Assembly: GCA_910587785.1 (NCBI GenBank)
Contig: CAJUOA010000087.1
Coordinates: forward strand, 1-14,336
Source of the DNA: an uncultured Oscillospiraceae bacterium
Lineage (GTDB): Bacteria; Bacillota; Clostridia; Oscillospirales; Oscillospiraceae
Reading direction: 5' to 3'
DNA length: 14,336 nucleotides
A program made the translations under genes and the position numbers. The notes under the pieces are model-generated. The model did not search any database, was not told the origin of the DNA, and saw only the letters and a program-made list of their open reading frames with translations. Shown here one piece after another: positions 1 to 6,005 of the stretch (positions are counted from its first letter, which is position 1; every line of letters begins with the position of its first letter).

Positions 1-6
1 CGGCAC

Positions 7-15
7 TGGTATACT
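7..15 (+). promoter_or_regulatory. Putative extended -10 promoter for parAB
   Basis: TGG followed by TATACT at 10-15 forms an extended -10 element (TGn plus a 5/6 match to TATAAT). Any -35 box would lie left of the window. Transcription would start near position 22, giving a leader of about 80 nt before the parA ATG at 101. A weaker alternative is TAAAAT at 70-75, but the only -35-like box near it, TTGACT at 42-47, is 22 nt away, which is too far. This is inferred from sequence pattern only. Confidence 0.4.
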
Positions 16-100
16 TTGTGGCGAAATTTGGCCCTTTTTACTTGACTGCTTACACCTTACCTGCCGGAGTAAAATCTAAAAATTCTATGAGGTGAAAAAT

Positions 101-931
101 ATGATAAGCAAAGTATTCTCAGTCACAAATAAAAAAGGCGGTACAGCCAAGACCACAAGTGCGTTGAATCTGGCCGCTGCCTTGCATACCGCAGGAAAAC
201 GGGTTTTGATGATCGACAATGACCATCAAGGCAACCTGACGGCCGCCAGCGGCCTTACCCCGGCTGAGCAGAAATATACGCTTGCGAACCTGCTGCTCGC
301 TGCCATCGACTGCCCAGAGGATATTGACTTGCATTTACATCGTACGGTGCTTACCATCAAAAAAGGGCTGGACCTGATTCCTTCCAATAGGCGGCTCACG
401 GATGCAGCTGCACGGCTCCAAGTGATGCAGCTCTCGCAGTACAGCTCTTGTGGCAATGCGGAGCGGTACTGCGAACAGGTAATGGACAGCCTGTTCGCAT
501 CGCTGAAAGGCAACTACGATTATATTATCATTGACTGTGGTTTGCAACATGAATTGCTCACAATCAATGCCTTGGCGGCGGCATCTGACTACTGCATCAT
601 CCCAGTGCAGGCCCACTTCCTAGCCAGCGAGGGCATCCCGAATGTGCTGGATATGGTTCATTCGGTGCAGACTCGGTTCAATCCGAAGCTACAAATCGCC
701 GGAATCCTGCTGACCATGTACCAATCCCGTCCCCAGCTTTGTCAGAGTGTTCGCGAAAGTGTTGGCGAAATTTATGGAGAGAACTTCCATGTATTTGAGC
801 GGCCTATTGAATACTCCATCAAGGTAGCGGAATGCCCTGCCGCTGGTCAAAGCATTTTTGAACACGCACCCAAGAATGCGGCGGCGGAATCCTACCGCAG
901 TCTGGCAGAGGAGGTGCTGCGGCTTGGGTAA
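101..931 (+). CDS. parA: ParA/Soj-family partition ATPase
   Basis: A 276-aa MinD/ParA-type ATPase, expected to act with ParB in segregating or maintaining the element by ATP-dependent binding to nucleoid DNA. A deviant Walker A motif lies at residues 10-19 (NKKGGTAKTT), with signature lysine K12 and nucleotide lysine K17. It is followed by the A-prime motif at 38-47 (IDNDHQGNLT), where the family usually has Pro instead of His42. Walker B reads YIIIDCG, and the usual CPPSLG continuation is replaced by CGLQHE before LLTINAL. The ATG at 101 was chosen because GAGGTG at 89-94 sits 6 nt upstream; an in-frame GTG at 92 lies inside that ribosome binding site. The gene overlaps the start of parB. 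The family call is firm; partition function is inferred from family and neighbour. Confidence 0.93.
   Translation: MISKVFSVTNKKGGTAKTTSALNLAAALHTAGKRVLMIDNDHQGNLTAASGLTPAEQKYTLANLLLAAIDCPEDIDLHLHRTVLTIKKGLDLIPSNRRLTDAAARLQVMQLSQYSSCGNAERYCEQVMDSLFASLKGNYDYIIIDCGLQHELLTINALAAASDYCIIPVQAHFLASEGIPNVLDMVHSVQTRFNPKLQIAGILLTMYQSRPQLCQSVRESVGEIYGENFHVFERPIEYSIKVAECPAAGQSIFEHAPKNAAAESYRSLAEEVLRLG
907..916 (+). promoter_or_regulatory. Ribosome binding site that sets the parB start
   Basis: AGAGGAGGTG inside the 3' end of parA is a near-perfect anti-16S match. GGAGG at 910-914 is 9 nt before TTG 924, which is in frame with parB. This favours the TTG over the later ATG at 963, whose upstream GAGGGG lies only about 4 nt away. 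Confidence 0.6.
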
Positions 932-1916
932 AAGCGGTGTAAATGATCTGGTGAGGGGCCGAATGTCTGCAACACGGCGGGCATCAGAATTAGAAACCAG
1001 TAACGAGGCATATCAGAAGATATTTCGGGAGATCCCTCCGTCCAGCCCTTCCGCAATCCGCGATTTGCCGCTGGACAAGCTCATCCCGTTCTTTACAGCG
1101 GACATCGGCTTCAAGCCCTACCCGCCATCTAAACTGAAGGCGTTCGCTGAACAGCTCAGCGAGGAAGGGCTAATGGTTCGGATCATCGTTCGGCCCATAG
1201 GGGATGGCAGCTATGAGATTTTAGCCGGACACAACCGGGCCAATGCTGCAAAATTGGCTGGGTGGACAGAAATCCCGGCAGAGGTAGTGGATGCAGATGA
1301 TGCGAGAGCGATTGTAATCGCCACCTCGACCAACCTGATTCAACGGCAGAATCTCAGTATTATGGAACGCGGTAAGGCATACAAGGCCCTGCTGGATGCA
1401 AAGAATCGAAATGGGCAGCACAATGCTCTCGCAAATGAAACAACCTTTGGCGAGAATCGCCAAAGGTACAATGCCAGAAAATTAGTCGCGGAATTTTTCA
1501 GTGTCACCGAGTACGAAATCCGGAAAGCGGTCAAGTTGACGCGGCTGATCCCAGAACTATGCAATATCATAGAGAATACACCCAAACAGCTGAACCTGGC
1601 CTGCGCCGATCTCGTTGCTGATTATGATGCGGACTCTCAGCAGGCATTTGTGGAAATGTGCAGTATTGAGGGCTATCAGATCAACAAAGCCGCCATACAG
1701 CACATCGTCCGCCGCTGTCCGCCTCCGTCCGCAGACCGGCAGGCTGTTTTCCAAGCTTGGCAGGAGGCCAGAGACGCAGCCTACAAGCGGCTCGCCGCCC
1801 CGCCCAGGAAAATCTCTTTCAATCGTAAAGTGTTTGCGCCGTATCTGGAAAAGGTGGGCAGCGATAAGGAACTGGAGAAGCTGTTTCTGGAGTTTTTGCG
1901 GGAACGGGTGAAATGA
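924..1916 (+). CDS. parB: ParB/Noc-family partition protein
   Basis: About 330 aa if started at TTG 924, or 317 aa from ATG 963. It is the DNA-binding and CTP-clamp partner of ParA. The N-terminal ParB domain begins near residue 45 (IRDLPLDKLIPF). The nucleotide-binding box is at 102-113 (GHNRANAAKLAG), with the GHNR variant in place of the chromosomal GERR. The next conserved segment contains NLIQRQNLSIMERGKAY. A helix-turn-helix-like stretch follows at about 184-205 (ARKLVAEFFSVTEYEIRKA). The C-terminal 100 residues are less conserved. The start overlaps the end of parA by 8 nt, so the two are probably translationally coupled. A perfect 25-bp palindrome lies within the coding sequence at 1443-1467. 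I saw no canonical parS (TGTTTCACGTGAAACA-like) in the window. Confidence 0.9.
   Translation: MGKSGVNDLVRGRMSATRRASELETSNEAYQKIFREIPPSSPSAIRDLPLDKLIPFFTADIGFKPYPPSKLKAFAEQLSEEGLMVRIIVRPIGDGSYEILAGHNRANAAKLAGWTEIPAEVVDADDARAIVIATSTNLIQRQNLSIMERGKAYKALLDAKNRNGQHNALANETTFGENRQRYNARKLVAEFFSVTEYEIRKAVKLTRLIPELCNIIENTPKQLNLACADLVADYDADSQQAFVEMCSIEGYQINKAAIQHIVRRCPPPSADRQAVFQAWQEARDAAYKRLAAPPRKISFNRKVFAPYLEKVGSDKELEKLFLEFLRERVK
1443..1467. repeat. Perfect 25-bp palindrome inside parB
   Basis: Arms ACCTTTGGCGA (1443-1453) and TCGCCAAAGGT (1457-1467) are exact reverse complements around GAA. The palindrome falls between the ParB nucleotide-binding core and the helix-turn-helix, coding residues 174-182. 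It could be a protein-binding site such as a parS-like centromere or autoregulatory operator, or an mRNA hairpin. I found no second copy in the window. Confidence 0.7.
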
Positions 1917-1923
1917 GCAATAA

Positions 1924-1946
1924 AGGGGCTGCAAATCGCAGCCCCT
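1924..1946. terminator. Hairpin just after parB
   Basis: A 9-bp perfect stem, AGGGGCTGC (1924-1932) and GCAGCCCCT (1938-1946), with a 5-nt loop, 7 nt beyond the parB stop. On the + strand no T tract follows directly. On the - strand the stem is followed by TTTATT, so it would fit better as a terminator of antisense transcription, or as an mRNA-stabilising 3' hairpin. Confidence 0.45.
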
Positions 1947-2030
1947 CGATTCGACATTTTCTGCTGTCAGCAGTACCACCCGCTCCCCCTGCGCGTCAAG
2001 CGCGATTCTGTCGCAGCAGATCATTCACAG

Positions 2031-2070
2031 CTTGATACAGCCATTAACTTGGCTGTATCAAGCAATTTTT
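2031..2070 (+). terminator. 12-bp inverted repeat with T tract: terminator or operator
   Basis: Perfect arms CTTGATACAGCC (2031-2042) and GGCTGTATCAAG (2051-2062) with an 8-nt loop, followed by CAATTTTT. This has the form of a Rho-independent terminator for the parAB transcript. It ends only 29 nt before the ATG at 2092, so it could equally be an operator or attenuator for the downstream operon. Weak promoter-like hexamers overlap it (TTGGCT at 2049, TATACC at 2070), but their 15-nt spacing is poor. Confidence 0.5.
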
Positions 2071-2091
2071 ATACCCCAGGAGGTGAACCCC

Positions 2092-2484
2092 ATGCAAGAC
2101 CTGTATCCACGCCCCCACAGCCCATTTGACGACACGGCCATCGAGCGTCTGCGCCGGATGGGGCTGGCAACAGAGGAGGATGCCCCGGAACGCGATGCCA
2201 TGGCCATACTCAGCGCCGTCTTCGCCGGACAGCTCTACGACGACCTCTGCGATTACTACCAGGATTATGAAGATGTCCGGGAACTGTTGGCTCAGCTTTT
2301 TGATGAAGCGGAAAGCGCCGATCCCAAGCAGAAATTCCTGCTCATCTGCCTGCAATATGACGGCATGTTCCGCGACCTGCCCGGCCCCGTCTGGTGGATC
2401 AGCGGAAGCCCGGAGTTTGCGGAGCTGTTCGCGGATGGATTCCTGTCCCATTTGAAAACGCTGAAGGAGGAAGCCACAACATGA
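2092..2484 (+). CDS. Acidic protein of unknown function
   Basis: A 130-aa soluble, strongly acidic protein that I do not recognise. It has no signal peptide, membrane segment or helix-turn-helix. Visible features are a Pro/His-rich N-terminus, a helical acidic middle (YDDLCDYYQDYEDVRELLAQ), and a C-terminal segment with GPVWWISGSPEF. The ATG at 2092 is preceded by AGGAGG at 2078-2083 with 8 nt spacing; the reading frame extends further upstream but without another good start. The stop overlaps the next ATG (ATGA), so it is probably translationally coupled to the RelE-like gene. It could be an atypical partner of that toxin-family protein, but this rests on position alone. Confidence 0.8.
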   Translation: MQDLYPRPHSPFDDTAIERLRRMGLATEEDAPERDAMAILSAVFAGQLYDDLCDYYQDYEDVRELLAQLFDEAESADPKQKFLLICLQYDGMFRDLPGPVWWISGSPEFAELFADGFLSHLKTLKEEATT

Positions 2485-2873
2485 AAGACGTACTCGTTTA
2501 CCAGCTGCCGGGTACTCCCGCCCAGGCGGCCCAGTTTATCGAGGGCCTGGAGCCTAAGCTGCGGGAGAAACTGCTGCGGCAGATCATCCCCCTGCCCCGT
2601 ATGCCGCCCTCTATCCTGCGGGAACCCCACTACAAGCACTTCACCCTGGAGCGGTACCGCAGTCTCTATGAGGTCCGGGCGAAAAACGGCATTGCTGTCC
2701 GCATTATCTTTACGATCCTGCCGGAGGGAAGAGTCCTGCTGCTGTATGGATTCTCAAAACGGCAGTCCAGAGACACCATGCGGGCCCTGGACCAATCCCT
2801 GCGAATACTGGCGGCGTTCCGGGAGCATCCGGAACACGCGGTAGAATACAAGATCAAGGAGGAACCATCATGA
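2481..2873 (+). CDS. RelE/HigB-type Gp49-like toxin-family protein
   Basis: A 130-aa protein resembling the phage-derived Gp49-like (RelE/HigB superfamily) toxins, which in known cases cleave mRNA at the ribosome. The signature is in residues 56-98: a basic patch HFTLERYRSLYEVRAKNG, strands VRIIFTILPEGRVLLLYGF, then FSKRQSRDT, matching the family pattern of Arg-bearing strands followed by GFxKK. The start is ATG 2481 with AAGGAGG at 2464-2470. It overlaps the upstream stop by 4 nt, and its own stop overlaps the next small gene by 4 nt. The usual downstream helix-turn-helix antitoxin is absent. The sequence is divergent and extended at both ends, so toxicity is uncertain. Confidence 0.72.
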   Translation: MKDVLVYQLPGTPAQAAQFIEGLEPKLREKLLRQIIPLPRMPPSILREPHYKHFTLERYRSLYEVRAKNGIAVRIIFTILPEGRVLLLYGFSKRQSRDTMRALDQSLRILAAFREHPEHAVEYKIKEEPS

Positions 2874-2962
2874 AACCCATCCACATCGCACTCACCCTGG
2901 CAGCCGCGCTGGCTCTGGCCGGCGCGGGATTTCTATGGAGAAGGAGGAAACTGCGGCCGTGA
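2870..2962 (+). CDS. 30-aa single-pass membrane peptide
   Basis: A small gene coding MKPIHIALTL, then an Ala/Leu/Gly-rich hydrophobic stretch (about residues 5-22), then a basic tail FLWRRRKLRP. It reads as one transmembrane helix with the basic C-terminus inside. Support comes from AAGGAGGA at 2857-2864 about 6 nt upstream, a start that overlaps the RelE-like stop (ATGA), and a stop that overlaps the next gene's start (GTGA at 2959-2962). Such double 4-nt coupling is unlikely by chance in an intergenic stretch. The function is unknown; it may serve the neighbouring membrane protein and sortase. Alternatively it could be a leader peptide that couples translation to the 2959 gene. Confidence 0.65.
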   Translation: MKPIHIALTLAAALALAGAGFLWRRRKLRP

Positions 2963-3903
2963 AAAAGTGCATCCTGTCCCTGCTGCTGGCGTTGGCCCTC
3001 TCGGCCAGCGCCTTTGCTATGGAGATCCCCACGAATACCGTGGTGCAGAATCTCAACGGCAGCCAGCAGCTCATCAAGACCTACACGCTATCCCCGGACG
3101 CAGACCCGCAGAAGCTCATCGAGGAGCCCTTCGAGCTGGAGGGCTACGCCTATGCCTTCGCGGACATCGTGAAAACGGAGAACCATGTGGCGGATACGGA
3201 CCGCCACACAGAAACGGTGACCCTGGAAACCAGCACCAACGAACTGGCCAGCATACTGGAGCAACTGCTTCCCGTCATGGAGTACGACGACGGGCTCTAC
3301 AGCGGCACACTGTCCCTGGATCACACCAGCATCCGCACTGAGGCATCCGGCTACACCACCAAGAGCCGAAAGATCTCCACTACCAAGACAATCGGTCCGG
3401 TAGACCGGAACGATATGTCCTATGTCCCTGCCACCACGGTCAAGGACGGCGTAACGCTGAGCCTGTCCGGCGTAGACTGGCAGATTATCGGCACAGACGT
3501 GGTGGGCGATTCCCTGGCTCCCACCACCTATCAGGCGGTGGCCAGTTATTCCGGCAAAACCTATTATCAGGCTGCCACCGGGTATGTCACCACGGCAAGC
3601 TATGTGGGCGACATCACCCGTGACGGCGTGGAGAGCGTCACCTATAAGGTGACCTATCTGGGAAAGCCGGTCACAGAGGAAGAGCAGGCCGACACCGCTG
3701 ACAGTATGGATGATCCCGCCGGTGCGGACCGTGTGCATTCGGCAAAGGCGACCGCAGCGGAGGCTTTGCCGTATATCACCGGCGGCCTCGCTGTGCTGGC
3801 TATCGTTGTGCTGGCTGTCCTGCTGCTGCGCTCCCGCAGGGAGGTCCGGCTGCTCCAGGAGCCGGAGGATGAAGCAAATCAGGAAACGGAGGAACATGAG
3901 TAA
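2959..3903 (+). CDS. Secreted, C-terminally membrane-anchored protein
   Basis: A 314-aa protein not recognised by name. Residues 1-20 form a signal peptide (KK, then a hydrophobic core, then SASAFA). The extracellular part, about 21-265, is beta-rich with many Thr/Ser/Tyr and no Cys. A transmembrane helix at about 272-290 (ITGGLAVLAIVVLAVLLL) is followed by RSRRE and an acidic cytoplasmic tail. There is no LPXTG motif. The start is GTG 2959, overlapping the 30-aa gene stop; AAGGAGG at 2941-2947 lies 11 nt upstream. An alternative ATG at 2935 would spoil the signal peptide with an acidic N-terminus and has no ribosome binding site. The stop overlaps the sortase start by one base. It may be a membrane partner or base protein for the sortase-assembled fibre; this is inferred from context. 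Confidence 0.82.
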   Translation: MKKCILSLLLALALSASAFAMEIPTNTVVQNLNGSQQLIKTYTLSPDADPQKLIEEPFELEGYAYAFADIVKTENHVADTDRHTETVTLETSTNELASILEQLLPVMEYDDGLYSGTLSLDHTSIRTEASGYTTKSRKISTTKTIGPVDRNDMSYVPATTVKDGVTLSLSGVDWQIIGTDVVGDSLAPTTYQAVASYSGKTYYQAATGYVTTASYVGDITRDGVESVTYKVTYLGKPVTEEEQADTADSMDDPAGADRVHSAKATAAEALPYITGGLAVLAIVVLAVLLLRSRREVRLLQEPEDEANQETEEHE

Positions 3904-4703
3904 TGACAATGAAAAACCGAGTTTGCAGCGCCATTATGGCGCTGTTCATCTTTTACGCCATGGCGGCCAACGCTATGGCGGCAGACTATTCCTTTACCAC
4001 GGACGCCCCCCAGGACTACTACGGGGACACCTCTTATGAGGACATCTACGGCTCCCAGTATAACTACGGCGGTCCGAACGTGGTGGACTTCCAGATCCCG
4101 GAGCTGGAGTACGGCATCCTCAGCACTACCCAGACGGGCGTTATGGAACCGTCCATCCTGCGGGGCCTACAGCCCAGCGTGGCAACTATGGAGGGTGCGG
4201 GCGGCTACGGCGTCAGCGCGGACGGTACAACCGAGATCTACGGCGGCCTGTATACCGCTTCCATGGCCAGCACATCCCAGCAGGCAGCGATCACCAGCGT
4301 GGATGGTCTGGAACGTGAGGACGGCAGCATCGGCACACTGGAGATCCCTTCCTTGGGCATCTCCATGAAGGTATGGGAGGGCGAGACCTCCGCAAGTATG
4401 AAAAAGGGCCTGGGACACTATACCTCTACGTCTGCCTGGGATGGAAACGTAGGGGTGTGTGGCCACAACAGAGGAAGCAAGTACGTGATCGGCTCCATCA
4501 AGGATCTGCGGCAGGGGGATACGATCACCTACACCACAAAGCTCGGCACACGCACCTATCAGGTGGTCACTGTGGAAACCATCAGCAACGATGACTGGAG
4601 CTATCTGCAGTCCACAATGGATAACCGGCTGACCATTACGACCTGCCTTGCAGATCACCCGGAGAGCCGTATCTGCGTCCAGGCGGCAGAGGTTTTCGGA
4701 TAA
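3903..4703 (+). CDS. srtD: Sortase (class D-like transpeptidase)
   Basis: A 266-aa cysteine transpeptidase that cleaves an LPXTG-type motif between Thr and Gly and joins the product to an amine. The C-terminal sortase beta-barrel spans about 143-266 (from GTLEIPSLGI). His188 lies in CGHNRG, Cys248 in the TLxTC-type motif (LTITTCLA), and the Arg is R256 (ESRICV). The N-terminus has a hydrophobic stretch at 7-26 ending ANAMA, which is either a signal peptide or a membrane anchor. Between them lies a Tyr/Gly/Ser-rich linker of about 115 residues, long for a sortase. The start is ATG 3903 with GGAGG at 3888-3892, overlapping the preceding TAA by 1 nt. Its likely substrate is the giant protein ending LPKTGY, encoded 1.3 kb downstream. 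The class assignment is tentative. Confidence 0.9.
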   Translation: MTMKNRVCSAIMALFIFYAMAANAMAADYSFTTDAPQDYYGDTSYEDIYGSQYNYGGPNVVDFQIPELEYGILSTTQTGVMEPSILRGLQPSVATMEGAGGYGVSADGTTEIYGGLYTASMASTSQQAAITSVDGLEREDGSIGTLEIPSLGISMKVWEGETSASMKKGLGHYTSTSAWDGNVGVCGHNRGSKYVIGSIKDLRQGDTITYTTKLGTRTYQVVTVETISNDDWSYLQSTMDNRLTITTCLADHPESRICVQAAEVFG

Positions 4704-4743
4704 GAACTTTTTATGAACACCTTTCTGAAAAGGATGTGATATA

Positions 4744-4812
4744 GTGGAAAATGCGAAAAATCCAGAACAAATGGGGGTGAAACCGTTTTATCGGCGTAGG
4801 GAAATAAAATAA
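4744..4812 (+). pseudogene. Possible truncated TnpW-like peptide
   Basis: A 22-codon frame starts at GTG 4744 and contains PEQMGVKPFYRRREIK before a TAA. The KPFYRRR part resembles the N-terminus of TnpW, a small protein found in clostridial transposons and conjugative elements, which typically continues IGSTTY. Here a stop interrupts it and no continuation is visible in the other frames. It could be a decayed remnant, a real micropeptide (AAGGAT lies about 10 nt upstream), or chance similarity. Confidence 0.28.
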
Positions 4813-4816
4813 ACCT

Positions 4817-4845
4817 TTGACATGGCCGGTTTTCTGTATTATGGT
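4817..4845 (+). promoter_or_regulatory. Sigma-A-like promoter for the stalk-domain gene
   Basis: A perfect -35 TTGACA at 4817-4822 is followed after 17 nt by TATGGT at 4840-4845 (4/6 to TATAAT). Transcription would begin near 4852, leaving a leader of about 190 nt. The imperfect inverted repeat at 4822-4880 spans the spacer, the -10 and the start site and could be a binding site or leader hairpin. No closer promoter to the giant gene was seen, so this one may also drive it. Confidence 0.5.
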
Positions 4846-5040
4846 GGATTCAGGAAAACTTTTTGCAGAGAAACCGGCATTGAACAGAGCGTTTATCTGA
4901 CGTTCCCAACCGGCGGCCAGGGCAGCGCGCGGCCCTGCTGGAGCCAGGCGGAACAGACTAAAATGCCAGCGGTGCGGTTTCTTCTGTGCAGTCTGCAAAA
5001 GGTTCAGGACAAGTGCATAGGAATAGAAATGGAGGAAATT

Positions 5041-5910
5041 ATGAACCGAATCAAAGGAACCGTCCTGATCGCGGCAGGCGTATTGGCGGGACTGCTTCTC
5101 AGCAGCCCGGCATCCAGCGCGATGGCCAGTCTCATGGCCGCACCCAGCAGCCAGACCTTTTACCTGGATGACCAGCGTATCAGCCTGGAAGCATACGAGA
5201 TCAACGGCAGCAACTACGTGAAGCTCCGGGACATCGGACAAGCGGCGGATTTCAGCGTCACCTACGACGCCGCAGCCAACAGCGTCCGTATTGAACCGGA
5301 CAAGCCCTACACAGAGGAGGTGAAAACCCCCGCAGAATCCCAGACAGCCCCTGGCGCACTCAGCACCAATGCGGATGGTTCTATCAATGTCCCGCAGGAT
5401 GGCAGCCGGTACGTCCCGCAGGAAGGAGATGTCATTCGTTGCGATGACGGAACCAATTATACCATTACGGACGTAAGCCTGTATGACAAGAGTTACTTCG
5501 CGGACGGTCCGGTAGGACCCCTGCCGGAAGCCACCTGTGACTGGAGCCAGTTCGACCAGCCGGAGCTGCCAAAAGGGGAAGTGCGACACTATTCCCAGCA
5601 AACCGGCGATTACATCTTCATCCGCAACTTATACGAAACCCGCCGAATGCTCTACAGTCTCTATAACGCCATGGGAGAGGACGAGTGGATCATGCAGAGC
5701 GGCAGCCCGAGGATGCGGGGGGATGGAACGCCCTGGGTCCACATCCATCTAACCCTGCCGGCAGATATGGAAACCGCCCCCTTCTGGCCCTGGCGGGAAG
5801 AGGCTGTACCAGAGGTACTCCACTCCTGTCCCGGCGGAGATTATTACCTAGAGGTCTGGGACGTATTCAAAAACGGCAAGTTCATTCGGACGGAATATCA
5901 TCTGCGCTGA
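5041..5910 (+). CDS. Secreted protein with copper-amine-oxidase-N-like stalk domain
   Basis: A 289-aa protein. Residues 1-29 form a signal peptide (NRIKG, then a hydrophobic core, then SSPASSAMA). Residues about 38-86 match the copper amine oxidase N-terminal (stalk) domain: YLDDQRISLEAYEINGSNYV, then KLRDIG and a VTYDAAANSVRI strand. This domain is common in clostridial surface proteins and does not itself imply oxidase activity. A Pro/Ala/Ser linker follows at about 90-130. The C-terminal region, about 180-289, is unrecognised; it is rich in Trp and Tyr (MGEDEWIMQ, PFWPWREEAVPE) and has no membrane anchor. The start is ATG 5041 with GGAGG at 5031-5035. It lies between the sortase and its probable substrate, suggesting a role in the same surface structure. 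Confidence 0.83.
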   Translation: MNRIKGTVLIAAGVLAGLLLSSPASSAMASLMAAPSSQTFYLDDQRISLEAYEINGSNYVKLRDIGQAADFSVTYDAAANSVRIEPDKPYTEEVKTPAESQTAPGALSTNADGSINVPQDGSRYVPQEGDVIRCDDGTNYTITDVSLYDKSYFADGPVGPLPEATCDWSQFDQPELPKGEVRHYSQQTGDYIFIRNLYETRRMLYSLYNAMGEDEWIMQSGSPRMRGDGTPWVHIHLTLPADMETAPFWPWREEAVPEVLHSCPGGDYYLEVWDVFKNGKFIRTEYHLR

Positions 5911-5929
5911 AATACAGCGCACAATACCG

Positions 5930-5955
5930 GGCGGTGTGCCAGCAGGCGCACCGCC
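5930..5955 (+). other. First hairpin in the leader of the giant gene
   Basis: Arms GGCGGTGTGCC (5930-5940) and GGCGCACCGCC (5945-5955) pair over 11 bp with one G-U and a 4-nt loop. No T tract follows. It lies 20 nt after the stop of the upstream gene and 15 nt before a second, terminator-like hairpin. Together they form a tandem structure in a short intergenic region. Confidence 0.6.
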
Positions 5956-5969
5956 TCTCCTATTGGCGG

Positions 5970-6005
5970 AAAGCGCATATCCCATGCGGGATATGTGCTT
6001 TTCTT
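5970..6005 (+). terminator. Intrinsic-terminator-like hairpin before the giant gene
   Basis: Arms AAAGCGCATATCCC (5970-5983) and GGGATATGTGCTTT (5988-6001) pair over 14 bp with one G-U and loop ATGC. The next bases give TTTTCTT across 5999-6005. This is a standard Rho-independent terminator form for the 5041-5910 gene. However, the giant gene starts 27 nt after it, with no room for a full promoter between. The giant gene must therefore be transcribed through it, by leakage or by regulated antitermination. Confidence 0.72.

Larger units (their letters stand above)
4704..5040. other. 337-nt gap between sortase and stalk-domain gene
   Basis: No full gene was found. From left to right it holds a possible 22-codon TnpW-like remnant (4744-4812), a sigma-A-like promoter (4817-4845), an imperfect inverted repeat around the -10 region (4822-4836 with 4866-4880), a GC-rich patch at about 4914-4945, and the ribosome binding site GGAGG at 5031-5035. 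The reading frame of the next gene stays open back to 4822, but that segment looks non-coding. No terminator hairpin is visible directly after the sortase stop. Confidence 0.6.

Noticed and set aside
3088..3909. 273-aa open frame on the - strand
   Set aside because: It is antisense to the secreted membrane-anchored protein and has no recognisable domain; treated as a shadow.
4822..5040. Upstream extension of the stalk-domain protein
   Set aside because: The extension has no ribosome binding site, overlaps the promoter, and would bury the signal peptide that starts at 5041.
4711..5601. 296-aa open frame on the - strand
   Set aside because: It covers an intergenic region and half of the stalk-domain gene in antisense, with no recognisable domain. 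The sense gene has a signal peptide, a domain and a ribosome binding site.
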